NCBI GenBank assembly: GCA_963771025.1
Contig: CAVYRL010000005.1
Location: forward strand, 124,001-188,000
DNA from: Miltoncostaea sp963771025
GTDB taxonomy: Bacteria; Actinomycetota; Thermoleophilia; Miltoncostaeales; Miltoncostaeaceae
DNA length: 64,000 nucleotides
Direction: 5' to 3'
Below are positions 1 to 8,447 of the stretch, in pieces; within the stretch, counting starts at the first letter, position 1, and every line of letters starts with the position of its first letter. Below the pieces are notes generated by a model. The model ran no database searches. It was given only the letters and a program-made list of their open reading frames with translations, and was not told the origin of the DNA. Made by a program: the position numbers and the translations under genes.

Positions 1-873
1 CCCGTTCACGTAGTCCTCGGTCGCCTTGTGGGCCGGCGCGCCGAAGATCTTCTCGGTGGTGTCCATTTCGACCAGGTACCCCGGCTCGCCGGTGCCGTCG
101 ATGTTGAAGAAGGCCGTGTAATCGCTCGCGCGCGTCGCCTGCTGCATGTTGTGCGTCACGATCACGATCGTGTAGTCCTCCTTGAGCACCCCGATCAGGT
201 CCTCGATGGCCAGGGTGGAGATCGGGTCGAGCGCCGAGGCGGGCTCGTCCATCAGCAGGACCTCGGGCTCCACCGCGATGGCGCGGGCGATGCAGAGCCG
301 CTGCTGCTGGCCTCCGGAGAGACCGGAGCCCGGCTTGTTGAGGCGGTCCTTCACCTCTTCCCACAGGCCCGCGCCGTGGAGGGAGCGCTCGACGATCACG
401 TCGAGGTCGGCCTTCTTGACCCTCCCGCCGTTGAGCTTGATGCCCGCGGCGACGTTGTCGTAGATCGACATCGTCGGGAATGGATTGGGGCTCTGGAAGA
501 CCATCCCGACCTTCCGGCGCACCAGCACCGGGTCGACGTCCTGGGCGTAGATGTCCTGGCCGTCGATCAGCACGGTGCCCTCCGCGCGGGCCCCGTAGAT
601 CACCTCGTGCATCCGGTTGAGCGAGCGCAGGAACGTGGACTTGCCGCATCCTGACGAGCCGATCAGCGCGGTGGCCGCGTTGGACCTGATCGACATGTTG
701 ACGTTCCTCACCGCGTGGAACCCACCGTAGTAGAGGTCCAGACCCGTCACCTCGATGCTGTTGGTGACGGTCTCGGTGGTCGCGGTGGCCTCGGGGGCCG
801 GGGCCGCGACGGCCTCCCTCTCGGGGGCTTCCCTCGGGAAAGTCAACGTACCGGGCGGACGATCGGTTGCCAT
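1..873 (-). CDS. pstB: Phosphate ABC transporter ATP-binding protein PstB (3' end cut by window edge)
   Basis: ATPase that energises the PstSCAB high-affinity phosphate importer at the inner face of the membrane. 291 residues are visible; family proteins end a few residues after the visible VNG, so only the extreme C-terminus is missing. Walker A is GSSGCGKST at residues 72-80, the ABC signature LSGGQQQR lies near residue 183, followed by the Walker B LLMDEP. The first ~38 residues are an acidic, Ala/Pro-rich extension before the usual start of the domain. The ATG overlaps the pstA stop by one base (TGATG), so it is translated with pstA. Last gene of the pst operon; phosphate control is inferred from the PHO box upstream of pstS. 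Confidence 0.96.
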   Translation of the reverse strand, partial: MATDRPPGTLTFPREAPEREAVAAPAPEATATTETVTNSIEVTGLDLYYGGFHAVRNVNMSIRSNAATALIGSSGCGKSTFLRSLNRMHEVIYGARAEGTVLIDGQDIYAQDVDPVLVRRKVGMVFQSPNPFPTMSIYDNVAAGIKLNGGRVKKADLDVIVERSLHGAGLWEEVKDRLNKPGSGLSGGQQQRLCIARAIAVEPEVLLMDEPASALDPISTLAIEDLIGVLKEDYTIVIVTHNMQQATRASDYTAFFNIDGTGEPGYLVEMDTTEKIFGAPAHKATEDYVNG

Positions 874-1958
874 CAGCGGACTTCCTTTCCGAAGCGCCGG
901 TACACCAGACGGGCGATCAGATTGAGCACCATAACGATGATGATCAGGGTGAAGGCCGCGGCCCATGCCCTGTCGATGTAAGCCTCCCTGGGGATGCCGG
1001 GGTTCTTGTACTGATCGTACGAGAACACGGGGAGCGCTTCCATCCGCCCGGCGAACGGGTTCCAGTTGACGGTCGAGAACGTGCCGGTGGTGATCAGGAG
1101 GGGCGCGGTCTCGCCGATGACGCGGGCGACGGCCACCATGACCCCGGTCAGGATGCCCGCGAGCGCGGTCGGCAGCACGACCTTCACCACCGTCCGCCAC
1201 TTGGGCACGCCGAGAGCGTACGAGGCCTCGCGCAGGCCGTTGGGCACGACCTTCAGCATCTCCTCGCTCGAGCGCACGACGATCGGGATCATCAGCACCG
1301 ACAGCGCGACCGCGCCGACGACGCCCAGGCGAACGCCGGGGCCGAGGAAGATCGAGAAGAGGGCGAAGGCGAACAGACCGGCGACGATGGACGGGATGCC
1401 CGTCATCACGTCCACGAAGAAGATGATGGCCGACTTGAGCTTGCCGCGGCCGTACTCGTTCAGGTACACGGCGACCATGATCCCGAGCGGCACCGAGAAG
1501 ATGGTGGTGACCGTGGTGATGACCAGGGTGCCGACGATCGCGTGGTAGGCGCCTCCGCCGGCGCCCACGACGTTGCGCGCCGACTCGGTGAAGAACGGGA
1601 CGTCGAGGCGCGCGATGCCGCGGTCGACGACCGTGTAGATCAGCGACAGCAGCGGGAACATGGCCAGCGCGAAGGCGCCGCTCACCACCAGGGTCACGGT
1701 GCGGTCGAGCGCCTTGCGCGGGCCCTCCACCGCACGGGACCAGCCGTAGATCAGGACGCCGACGGCCGCCATCGCCACGACGGCCGCGAGCAGCGGGTTG
1801 AAGGCGGTGAACACCCAGACGACCAGGACGACGAGCACGCCGGCGCCGTAGGCGATCGCCGGCCCCCACTTGGGCAGCTTGCCGCGAACCAGGTCATGAC
1901 CGGTCAGCGGGCCGATCGAGGGCGGGGCCGGAGCCGGCGAAGCCGACGTCGCGCTCAT
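873..1958 (-). CDS. pstA: Phosphate ABC transporter permease PstA
   Basis: Second permease of the phosphate importer, 361 residues. The start chosen is the ATG that overlaps the pstC stop in an ATGA; it begins MSATSASPAP. A cytoplasmic N-terminus is followed by two closely spaced hydrophobic segments (about residues 30-75) and a third near 95, then the binding-protein-dependent transport domain with the permease EAA-type loop around ALGVPKWRT. It is longer than many PstA proteins (about 280-300) because of the extra N-terminal membrane segments. The C-terminus ends VYRRFGKEVR. It works only as a heterodimer with PstC. Confidence 0.94.
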   Translation of the reverse strand: MSATSASPAPAPPSIGPLTGHDLVRGKLPKWGPAIAYGAGVLVVLVVWVFTAFNPLLAAVVAMAAVGVLIYGWSRAVEGPRKALDRTVTLVVSGAFALAMFPLLSLIYTVVDRGIARLDVPFFTESARNVVGAGGGAYHAIVGTLVITTVTTIFSVPLGIMVAVYLNEYGRGKLKSAIIFFVDVMTGIPSIVAGLFAFALFSIFLGPGVRLGVVGAVALSVLMIPIVVRSSEEMLKVVPNGLREASYALGVPKWRTVVKVVLPTALAGILTGVMVAVARVIGETAPLLITTGTFSTVNWNPFAGRMEALPVFSYDQYKNPGIPREAYIDRAWAAAFTLIIIVMVLNLIARLVYRRFGKEVR

Positions 1959-2908
1959 CGTGCGCGCGCCTCCGTGCGGGAGATCACCGCTCGGGCGGCC
2001 ATGTTGACCACGAGCGTGATCGCGAAGAGCACCAGGCCCGACGCGATCAGGACGTTGACGTCGAGGCCCGACGACTCCGGGAAGTCGAGCGCGATGTTGG
2101 CCGCGATCGTGGACGGGTTGCCGGAGCTGATCAGGTTGAAGGTCACACCCCCCGACACCGAGAGGATGATCGTGACGGCCATGGTCTCGCCGAGCGCCCG
2201 CCCGAGCCCGAGCATCGAGCCGCCGATGATCGCCGATCGGCCGAACGGCAGCACCGTCATGCGGATCATCTCCCAGCGGGTGGCGCCCAGCGCGAGCGCG
2301 CCCTCCACCTGCGTGCGCGGTGTCCGGGCGAACACCTCGCGGGTGATCGCGCTGATGATCGGGAGGATCATCAGCGCCAGGACGAAGCCGACGACGAGCA
2401 TCGTGCGCCCGGTCACCGACGCGGGCCCCGAGAAGATCGGGAGGAAGCCGAGGTTGTCCGCGAGCCAATGGTTGAGGGAGACCGAGGCGGGCCCCAGCAC
2501 GGCGACCCCCCAGAGCCCGTAGATGATGCTCGGGATGGCGGCGAGCAGGTCGAGCAGGTAGCCGAGGAGCTGCGCGAGACGGCGCGGGGCGTAGAAGACG
2601 ATGAACAGGGAGGCGGCGATCGCCATGGGCACCGCCAGGATGATCGCGATCCCGGCCGAGAGCACGGTGCCGAAGGCGAGCGGCGCGATGTAGGAGACGA
2701 GGGTGTCGCCGCCGGGGAGCTCCGAGGCGTCCGCGGTGATGGCCGGCCAGCCCTCGACCACCAGGAACAGCGCCACGCCCGCGAGCAGGACGAGGATGAA
2801 GACGCCCGATCCGAGGGCGAGCCCCGAGAAGATCCGGTCGGCCCGCTTCGATCCCCGCTGCTCCGTGAACAGTTCGGGGGGAGGGGTCGGTGTGGTGGTG
2901 GTGCTCAA
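1955..2908 (-). CDS. pstC: Phosphate ABC transporter permease PstC
   Basis: First permease of the phosphate importer, 317 residues, with about six membrane segments beginning at GVFILVLLAGVALFLVVEG (near residue 34). The EAA loop is visible as EGALALGATRWEMI. It overlaps pstA by four bases (ATGA). It is separated from pstS by about 110 bases that hold a strong hairpin (2940-2973), so pstCAB is probably made in smaller amount than the binding protein. Confidence 0.95.
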   Translation of the reverse strand: MSTTTTPTPPPELFTEQRGSKRADRIFSGLALGSGVFILVLLAGVALFLVVEGWPAITADASELPGGDTLVSYIAPLAFGTVLSAGIAIILAVPMAIAASLFIVFYAPRRLAQLLGYLLDLLAAIPSIIYGLWGVAVLGPASVSLNHWLADNLGFLPIFSGPASVTGRTMLVVGFVLALMILPIISAITREVFARTPRTQVEGALALGATRWEMIRMTVLPFGRSAIIGGSMLGLGRALGETMAVTIILSVSGGVTFNLISSGNPSTIAANIALDFPESSGLDVNVLIASGLVLFAITLVVNMAARAVISRTEARAR

Positions 2909-2939
2909 AGACCCTGGTCCCTTCGCGCGCCGGTGACGT

Positions 2940-2973
2940 GAGCTGCGGGGGGCCGGATGGCCCCCCGCAGCTC
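2940..2973 (-). terminator. Strong hairpin between pstS and pstC
   Basis: A perfect 15-base inverted repeat (arms 2940-2954 and 2959-2973, outer sequence GAGCTGCGGG and its complement) with a four-base loop GGAT. There is no T-run after it on the minus strand, so it is more likely a partial terminator or an mRNA-stabilising structure at the end of pstS than a complete intrinsic terminator. Intergenic hairpins of this kind are known to lower expression of downstream transporter genes relative to the binding protein. Confidence 0.75.
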
Positions 2974-3018
2974 GCCTCGTTCGTGCTGTCCGGTCATGCC
3001 GCGGCGGATCCTCTCAGA

Positions 3019-4116
3019 TCAGCTTCCGATGCTGTCAACCGACGGCTGGATCAGCGCGCGCTGGGCGTCCGAGAGCGGCGCGGAGCCGGCCGACTCAGCG
3101 GCGGCCTGCTGGCCCTCGGGGCTGATGATGTAGTTGAAGTAGCCCTTGACGAGCGCGGCCGTGTTGGCCGAGCCGTACTGGGTGCAGGCCATGGCGTAGG
3201 AGGTGAGGACGATCGGGTAGACGCCCTGGGTCGCCGTGTCCCGCTTCAGGTCGTAGGTGAACACGTTCTTGCCCGGGTCGTTCGTGCGGGGCGACTCGTC
3301 GAGGATCTTGGCGGCTGCCTCGGCGCTCGGGCCGACGTAGCTGCTGCCGACCTCGACCTTGGCCACGCCGAGATCGCCGACCTGGCTCGCGTCGGCGTAG
3401 CCGATCGTGCCCTCGCCGGCGCCCAGCGCGGCGACGACGCCCGAGGTGCCCTGGGCCTGCTCGCCGCCCTTGACCGGCCAGTTGCCGTCGGGCGTGTAGG
3501 TCCAGATCTTCGGCGCGACGACCGCCAGGTACTGCTGGAAGTTCTCGGTCGTGCCCGACTCGTCGGAGCGGCTGACGACCGTGATGCGCGTGCTGGGAAG
3601 GTCAACGCCGGGGTTGTCGGCGGCGATCGCCGCGTCGTTCCAGGTGGTGATGCTCCCCTTCATGATCTTCGCGAGCGTGTCGGGCGACAGCTGGAGGTTG
3701 TCGACGCTCGGCAGGTTGTAGGCGATCGCGATCGGCGAGATGTAGACCGGGATCTCGACCAGGTTGTCGACACCGCCGCAGCGCTTCTGCGCGCCGGTCA
3801 GCTCGGCGTCCGCGAGGGCCGCGTCGGTGCCGCCGAACGCGGTGCCGCCGGCGACGAACTGCTCGCGGCCACCCCCGGAGCCGACCGGATCGTAGGAGAC
3901 GGTCGCCCCGCTGTTCTGCTGCTGGAAGCCCGCGCGCCAGGCCTCCTGGGCGGCGGCCTGCGCGCTGGAGCCCGCTCCGGCGATCTCCCCGGAGAGTCCA
4001 CCGCCCCCGGAGGTGTCCGAGCTCGATGAGCTGCTGCCGCACCCGGCCGCCCCGAGGGCGCCGACGGCGAGGGCCGCGGAAGCGGCGATCAGAGCGATTC
4101 GACGTCCACGTGCCAT
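3019..4116 (-). CDS. pstS: Phosphate-binding lipoprotein PstS
   Basis: Extracellular, lipid-anchored phosphate-binding protein that feeds PstCAB, 365 residues. The signal peptide MARGRRIALIAASAALAV ends in a lipobox with Cys26 (AAGC), followed by a Ser/Gly-rich spacer. Family motifs include GAGSSAQAAAQEAW near residue 47, PVGSGGGREQF and the ligand-site SRSDESGTTENFQ. The start ATG has a Shine-Dalgarno GAGGAG about eight bases upstream, so this gene has a normal leader, unlike many first genes in the window. It lies directly downstream of four PHO-box repeats. Confidence 0.96.
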   Translation of the reverse strand: MARGRRIALIAASAALAVGALGAAGCGSSSSSSDTSGGGGLSGEIAGAGSSAQAAAQEAWRAGFQQQNSGATVSYDPVGSGGGREQFVAGGTAFGGTDAALADAELTGAQKRCGGVDNLVEIPVYISPIAIAYNLPSVDNLQLSPDTLAKIMKGSITTWNDAAIAADNPGVDLPSTRITVVSRSDESGTTENFQQYLAVVAPKIWTYTPDGNWPVKGGEQAQGTSGVVAALGAGEGTIGYADASQVGDLGVAKVEVGSSYVGPSAEAAAKILDESPRTNDPGKNVFTYDLKRDTATQGVYPIVLTSYAMACTQYGSANTAALVKGYFNYIISPEGQQAAAESAGSAPLSDAQRALIQPSVDSIGS

Positions 4117-4174
4117 CTGTACTGCTCCTCGTCGAGAATGTGGGGCCGGTCACCGGTCCCGGGGGATCGCGGCG

Positions 4175-4180
4175 AAGCTA
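4175..4180 (-). promoter_or_regulatory. Candidate -10 element of the pstS promoter
   Basis: TAGCTT on the minus strand, 17 bases downstream of the last PHO-box unit. That unit therefore occupies the position of the -35 element, as expected for a promoter switched on by bound PhoP/PhoB. Confidence 0.5.
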
Positions 4181-4197
4181 ACCGAGGCCGGATCCCC

Positions 4198-4241
4198 GTC
4201 GGGTGACTTTGGTGTGACCCTGTGGTGAACGACCTGTGAAC
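4198..4241 (-). promoter_or_regulatory. PHO box: four tandem 11-bp direct repeats
   Basis: Read on the minus strand, the four abutting units are GTTCACAGGTC (4241-4231), GTTCACCACAG (4230-4220), GGTCACACCAA (4219-4209) and AGTCACCCGAC (4208-4198). All share the TCAC core at the same place. Actinobacterial PhoP binds such 11-base direct repeats (GTTCA-type units). The array sits upstream of pstS. It also ends only about 12 bases before the -10 of the divergent gene at 4265, so it may influence both directions. Confidence 0.85.
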
Positions 4242-4252
4242 ACGCGAGGGTG

Positions 4253-4258
4253 GATACT
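4253..4258 (+). promoter_or_regulatory. Candidate -10 (GATACT), leaderless start at 4265
   Basis: GATACT followed by six bases and a GTG. It fits the start architecture seen at many transcription-unit heads in this window, with the first T replaced by G. Confidence 0.4.
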
Positions 4259-4264
4259 CCGGGT

Positions 4265-4768
4265 GTGCCCCAGTACGCCGGCATGAGCGATGGCGCCCCC
4301 TCGGACGCCGTGCGCCGCATCCTCGAGCGATACCGCCGCCTGGCCGTGGTCGGCCTGTCTCCGCAGCCGGACCGGCCCAGCCACCGCGCGATGGTCCACA
4401 TGCGCGCCAACGGCTACGACCTGACCCCGGTCAACCCACGGTGCGACCAGGTGTTCGGCATCCGCTGCGCGGCCACCCTGGAGGAGGCGGCCGAGCGCGG
4501 CCCGCTCGAGATCGTCAACATCTTCCGCCGGCCCGAGGATGTGCCGCCGGTGGTCGACGCCGCCATCGCCCTCGGAGCGAAGGTGATCTGGATGCAGCTC
4601 GGCATCTCGGAGCCCGCGTCGGCCGCCCGCGCCCGCGCCGCCGGACTCGAGGTCGTGCAGGACCGCTGCATCAAGATGGAGCACTGCCGCTTCTTCGGGG
4701 GCCTCAACGTGGTGGGCCTCTCGACCGGGGTGATCGGCTCCCGGCGCATGGAGGCGTTCCGGCCATGA
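4265..4768 (+). CDS. CoA-binding domain protein
   Basis: 167-residue Rossmann-fold protein of the CoA_binding_2 family (YccU-like). The core has the nucleotide-binding stretch LAVVGLSPQPDRPSH, then YDLTPVNPRCDQVFG, EIVNIFRRPEDVPPVVDAA and a C-terminal VQDRCIKMEH. The start is uncertain: GTG 4265 sits six bases after a -10-like GATACT and is preferred; GTG 4250 and ATG 4283 are alternatives, and none has a Shine-Dalgarno. Its stop overlaps the metY ATG (ATGA), so the two are co-translated. The family binds CoA, but its reaction is not established; the pairing with metY hints at a link to sulfur-amino-acid metabolism. Confidence 0.85.
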   Translation: MPQYAGMSDGAPSDAVRRILERYRRLAVVGLSPQPDRPSHRAMVHMRANGYDLTPVNPRCDQVFGIRCAATLEEAAERGPLEIVNIFRRPEDVPPVVDAAIALGAKVIWMQLGISEPASAARARAAGLEVVQDRCIKMEHCRFFGGLNVVGLSTGVIGSRRMEAFRP

Positions 4769-6054
4769 GCGACCCGCACGAGTTCGGCTTCGACACCCGC
4801 GCGCTGCACGCGGGCCAGCGCGTCGATCCCGACACCGGATCGCGCGCGGTGCCCATCCACCAGACGGCCGCCTACGTGTTCGAGGACTCCGAGCACGCGG
4901 CCGACCTGTTCGACCTCAACCGCTTCGGCAACATCTACACGCGGCTGATGAACCCCACCACGGCGGTCTTCGAGGAGCGCATGGCCAACCTCGAGGGCGC
5001 GGTCGGCGCCCTGGCGGCGGCGAGCGGCCTGGCCGCCCAGATGGTCGCGATCGCCACCCTGCTGGAAGCCGGCGACCACATCGTCGCCTCGCGCCATCTC
5101 TACGGCGGGAGCCACAACCAGCTCGCGATCAGCCTGCGCCGCTTCGGCATCGAAACGACCTTCGTGGATCCCGCCGACCCGAGCGCGTGGCGTGGCGCGC
5201 TGCGCCCCGCGACGCGGCTGCTCTACGGCGAGGTGATCGGCAACCCGCGCCTCGACGTCCTCGACATCGCGATGGTCGCAGCGGTCGCCGACGAGGCCGG
5301 CGTGCCGCTGCTGGTGGACAACACCTTCGCCACGCCCTACCTCTGTCGCCCGATCGAGCACGGCGCCCACCTGGTCTGCCACTCCGCCACGAAGTGGATC
5401 TGTGGGCACGGGACCTCGATCGGCGGGGTGCTGATCGACGGCGGCACCTTCCCCTGGGACCGGGGGCTGTTCCCGGCGATGGTGGAGCCGAGCGTGGGAT
5501 ACCGCGGGCTCAGCTACACCGAGACGTTCGGCAACTTCGCCTTCATCATGAAGGCGCGCCTCGAGACCATGCGCGACCTGGGCCCGGTGCTGTCGCCGTT
5601 CAACTCCTTCCTGCTGCTGCAGGGGTTGGAGACCCTCTCGCTGCGCATGGACCGCCACGTCGAGAACGCCCTCGCGGTCGCGCGGTTCCTCTCCGCGCAC
5701 CCGGGTGTGACCTGGGTCGGATACCCGGGCCTGCCCGACAGCCCCGAGCGCGACCGGGTGGCGAGATACCTGCCCCACGGGGCCGGCGCGGTGGTCACCT
5801 TCGGCGTGCGGGGAGGGCGCGACGCCGGGCGCCGGCTGATCGAGGCCTGCGAGCTGTGCTCGCACCTGGCCAACGTCGGCGACGCCAAGACGCTGATCAT
5901 CCACCCCGCGTCCACGACGCACCGGCGGCTCGACGAGGAGGGCCTGGCGGAGGCCGGGGTCGGCGACGACATGGTCCGCGTCTCGGTGGGCCTCGAGACC
6001 GTCGCGGACATCATCTGGGACCTCGACCAGGCGATCCGCGCCGCCGCCGGCTGA
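4765..6054 (+). CDS. metY: O-acetylhomoserine sulfhydrylase-type PLP enzyme (MetY family)
   Basis: 429-residue PLP enzyme of the Cys/Met-metabolism family. It probably makes homocysteine from O-acetyl-homoserine and sulfide in the cytoplasm. The N-terminus FDTRALHAGQ and the run NRFGNIYTRLMNPTTAVFEERMA are typical of MetY; the PLP lysine is Lys210 in SATKWICGHG. The C-terminal HPASTTHRRLDEEGLAEAGV matches the substrate-arginine region (RVSVGLE). Family members with this motif set can also act as O-succinylhomoserine enzymes, so the exact acyl donor is inferred. It is coupled by ATGA to the upstream CoA-binding gene and ends six bases before a convergent gene. metH, at the other end of the window, would methylate the homocysteine. 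Confidence 0.92.
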   Translation: MSDPHEFGFDTRALHAGQRVDPDTGSRAVPIHQTAAYVFEDSEHAADLFDLNRFGNIYTRLMNPTTAVFEERMANLEGAVGALAAASGLAAQMVAIATLLEAGDHIVASRHLYGGSHNQLAISLRRFGIETTFVDPADPSAWRGALRPATRLLYGEVIGNPRLDVLDIAMVAAVADEAGVPLLVDNTFATPYLCRPIEHGAHLVCHSATKWICGHGTSIGGVLIDGGTFPWDRGLFPAMVEPSVGYRGLSYTETFGNFAFIMKARLETMRDLGPVLSPFNSFLLLQGLETLSLRMDRHVENALAVARFLSAHPGVTWVGYPGLPDSPERDRVARYLPHGAGAVVTFGVRGGRDAGRRLIEACELCSHLANVGDAKTLIIHPASTTHRRLDEEGLAEAGVGDDMVRVSVGLETVADIIWDLDQAIRAAAG

Positions 6055-6060
6055 TCCCGT

Positions 6061-6846
6061 CTACCCGAACCCGCCCCAGCTGACGCCGACCCCCGCCAGG
6101 GCCAGCGCCGCCGCGACCAGCGGGATCAGCAGCGGCTGGTGCACCAGGTAGATCGGCAGCGAGTGGCGGCCGGGGGCGCCGAGGGCCCGCGCGACGGCCG
6201 GTTCGCGCAGGCGCCGCGCCCAGGACCCGCGCTGTCCGCCGGGATAGAGAGCCAGCCCGGCAGCGAGACCGATCATCATCATCCCGAGCCACGGCGCCAC
6301 CGGGTACCAGTCGGCGGGGACGGGGCCGGTCTGCCTGACGCCCACCGCGAACAGGCCCGGCACGTCCGACGGGGGTCGCGTCTCGAGCACGAACCCGACG
6401 ACGATCACGGCGGCGCCCAGCGGGACGTTCCACCAGCGCAGAGGCAGCAGCAGTGGCCCGATCAGCATTCCCACCGCGATGCAGTCCAGCACCCCGAAGC
6501 GGATCCACTGGTCGCCCAGGGTGAGCCAGGTGACCAGGCTGACGAGCGCCGCGCCGGCGGCCACCTGGAGCGCGCGACGCAGGTGCCGGCGGTAGAGCGC
6601 GACGCCGCGCATGCCACGCGCCCGACCGCGCCCGTTGGAGATGGCCAGGCTGACGCCGACCACGAAGAGGAAGGTCGAGCCGCAGGCGATCTGCAGCGCC
6701 CGCCACGCCGGGTCGAAGGGGTCAACCGGCACGCTCGGAGCCAGCTGCGAGACGTCGTAGGCGCCGTGGTAGACGACCATCATCACGATGGCGAGGGTGC
6801 GCACCACGTCGACCTCCCACAGCCGCCCCGCGTCCGGCACGCTCAC
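6061..6846 (-). CDS. DUF1624 / heparan-glucosaminide N-acetyltransferase-like membrane protein
   Basis: 261-residue integral membrane protein with about seven hydrophobic segments. The family signature is seen in the first segment: LWEVDVVRTLAIVMMVVYHGAYD, with the conserved Asp-x-x-Arg and YH. FLFVVGVSLAIS and the C-terminal LPIYLVHQPLL follow. The family is related to the catalytic part of lysosomal heparan-alpha-glucosaminide acetyltransferase; bacterial substrates are unknown, so transfer of acyl groups across the membrane to a glycan is only an inference. GTG start, overlapping the upstream phosphatase by GTGA. Confidence 0.8.
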   Translation of the reverse strand: MSVPDAGRLWEVDVVRTLAIVMMVVYHGAYDVSQLAPSVPVDPFDPAWRALQIACGSTFLFVVGVSLAISNGRGRARGMRGVALYRRHLRRALQVAAGAALVSLVTWLTLGDQWIRFGVLDCIAVGMLIGPLLLPLRWWNVPLGAAVIVVGFVLETRPPSDVPGLFAVGVRQTGPVPADWYPVAPWLGMMMIGLAAGLALYPGGQRGSWARRLREPAVARALGAPGRHSLPIYLVHQPLLIPLVAAALALAGVGVSWGGFG

Positions 6847-7607
6847 GCGCCGGCGTCCTCCAGCAGCGCGCGCAGCGGGCCGATCAGGCCGAACTCGGCC
6901 GCCACCAGCCCCGATCCGGGCAGGTCGCGCACCGCGCCGCCCGCCTCGCGCACCAGCAGCTCACCGGCCGCCCGGTCCCAGGGTTTGAGCCCGGTCTCGA
7001 AGTAGCCGTCGATGCGGCCGGCGGCCACCCATGCGAGGTCCAGGGCCGCCGACCCGAAGCGGCGCACGTCGCGCACCGCGGGGAGCACTCCGGAGAGGCG
7101 GGCGGCCTGTCGCGCGCGCTCGTCGGCCCGGTAGCTGAACCCCGTGCCGATCAGCGCCTCGGCCAGCGGGGCCCCGACGCGGACGTGCAACGGCGTCTCG
7201 CCCAGGCGGGCGCCCGAGCCCCGGACGGCGGTGAAGGTCTCGTCCCGGCACGGGTCGAGCACCACGCCCACCAGGCCGCCCTCCGCGTCCTCGGCGGCGA
7301 TGCTGACGCTCCACTGGGGGACGCCCCACAGGTAGTTGATGGTCCCGTCCAGGGGATCGACGAGCCAGGTGACACCGGAGCGCCCCGATCCGCCTCCCCC
7401 CTCCTCGGCCACGACCGCGTCCTCGGGACGGGCGCCGGTGATGATGCCGAGGGCCAGTGCCTCCGCGTCACGGTCGCTATCACTGACCAGGTCCGTGCGA
7501 CTGCTCTTGGCCAGGATGCCGCTCGCCGGATCGCCGAAGCGGTCGAGCAGCAGCGCGCCCGCGGCCCGCGCGGCGGCGAGGGCGATCTCGAGCAGCTCGG
7601 CGCTCAC
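6843..7607 (-). CDS. Inositol monophosphatase family protein
   Basis: 254-residue Mg-dependent, Li-sensitive-type phosphatase (inositol-1-phosphatase, FBPase and CysQ-like families share this fold). Metal-site motifs are visible in order: VVAEEGG (Glu ligand), WLVDPLDGTINYLWG (Asp-x-x-Asp-Gly-Thr) and, near the C-terminus, LKPWDRAAGELLVREAGG. Start GTG 7607 overlaps the upstream hydrolase stop (GTGA); the longer reading frame upstream lies inside that hydrolase and is out of register with it. In actinobacteria such enzymes serve inositol, histidinol-phosphate or PAP metabolism; the substrate cannot be read from sequence. Confidence 0.9.
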   Translation of the reverse strand: MSAELLEIALAAARAAGALLLDRFGDPASGILAKSSRTDLVSDSDRDAEALALGIITGARPEDAVVAEEGGGGSGRSGVTWLVDPLDGTINYLWGVPQWSVSIAAEDAEGGLVGVVLDPCRDETFTAVRGSGARLGETPLHVRVGAPLAEALIGTGFSYRADERARQAARLSGVLPAVRDVRRFGSAALDLAWVAAGRIDGYFETGLKPWDRAAGELLVREAGGAVRDLPGSGLVAAEFGLIGPLRALLEDAGA

Positions 7608-8407
7608 ACGAGGGCCGCCGTGAGCTCGGGCAGCACGGTGTCGGGCCGCTCCAGGTGGGGGAAGTGCCCCGCGCCGCGGACGCGCACGAGGCGTCCATGG
7701 GGCAGCGCGCCGGTCAGCCATTCCGCGCCCGTCGCCGGCGTGAGCCGGTCGGCCGTTCCGGCCACCACCAGGGTGGTGGCCTCCAGCCGGGGCGCGATGG
7801 GCCGGATGTCGTCCGCCACGCCGTGCGCGGCCCAGTCGGCCATCGTGCGGAGGTCAACCGTCAGCAGCCGGTCGGCCGCGACGTCGAGCAGATTGGAGAG
7901 CTCGGGGTGCTCGTCGATGTGGGATGCGTCGGCCACCTGCGAGAGGAACGCCGCGCGGCGGCGCTCGGGGCGGCGGCGGATGCCGCGGATGACCAGCCGC
8001 GCGAGCAGCCGCCCGAGACCGGGCAGCAGCAGCAGGTCGGGGAGCCCGCGGGGAGGGAACCGCGGCGTGCGTGGCACGACCCAGGGACTGATGAGGGCCA
8101 TCGTCGGCACCCGGTCCGGCTGCTGCAGGGCCAGCAGCATCGCCACCTGGGTCCCGAGGGAGTGGCCGACCAGCGACACGGGCGCGAGGTCGGCCACCAG
8201 CGGCGCGAGCGCGGTCGCCAGGCTCTCGGGCCCGATGCTGCGACCGCGCAGGCGCGGCGAGTCGCCGAACCCGGGGAGGTCAACCGCCACCACACGGCGC
8301 CCCGCGCGGGCCAACGCGCCCGGCAGCGGGCCCCACCCCTCCTTGAACCCGTTGAGGCCGTGGATCAGCAGCACCGCCGGCCCCGAGCCCATCTCCGTCG
8401 TCACCAT
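7604..8407 (-). CDS. Alpha/beta-fold hydrolase
   Basis: 267-residue cytoplasmic hydrolase. Oxyanion region LLIHGLNGFKEGW; nucleophile elbow GHSLGTQ; acid residue in VVAGTADRLTP; catalytic His in VRGAGHFPHLERP. The substrate is not predictable. The start ATG 8407 is exactly seven bases after TATCGT on the minus strand, implying a leaderless mRNA. Two overlapping genes follow (GTGA at each junction), forming a three-gene unit divergent from ispH with only 40 bases between the two start codons. Confidence 0.88.
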   Translation of the reverse strand: MVTTEMGSGPAVLLIHGLNGFKEGWGPLPGALARAGRRVVAVDLPGFGDSPRLRGRSIGPESLATALAPLVADLAPVSLVGHSLGTQVAMLLALQQPDRVPTMALISPWVVPRTPRFPPRGLPDLLLLPGLGRLLARLVIRGIRRRPERRRAAFLSQVADASHIDEHPELSNLLDVAADRLLTVDLRTMADWAAHGVADDIRPIAPRLEATTLVVAGTADRLTPATGAEWLTGALPHGRLVRVRGAGHFPHLERPDTVLPELTAALV

Positions 8408-8414
8408 GCCGATC

Positions 8415-8420
8415 ACGATA
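8415..8420 (-). promoter_or_regulatory. -10 element TATCGT, leaderless start at 8407
   Basis: TATCGT lies seven bases before the hydrolase ATG. It faces the ispH -10 at 8436-8441; each falls about where the other's -35 would be. Confidence 0.6.
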
Positions 8421-8435
8421 CGCGGTCGGTTGGGG

Positions 8436-8441
8436 TACCCT
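8436..8441 (+). promoter_or_regulatory. -10 element TACCCT, leaderless start at 8448
   Basis: TACCCT with six bases before the ispH GTG. The same hexamer precedes the starts at 37388 and 60080. Confidence 0.6.
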
Positions 8442-8447
8442 CTCCCC

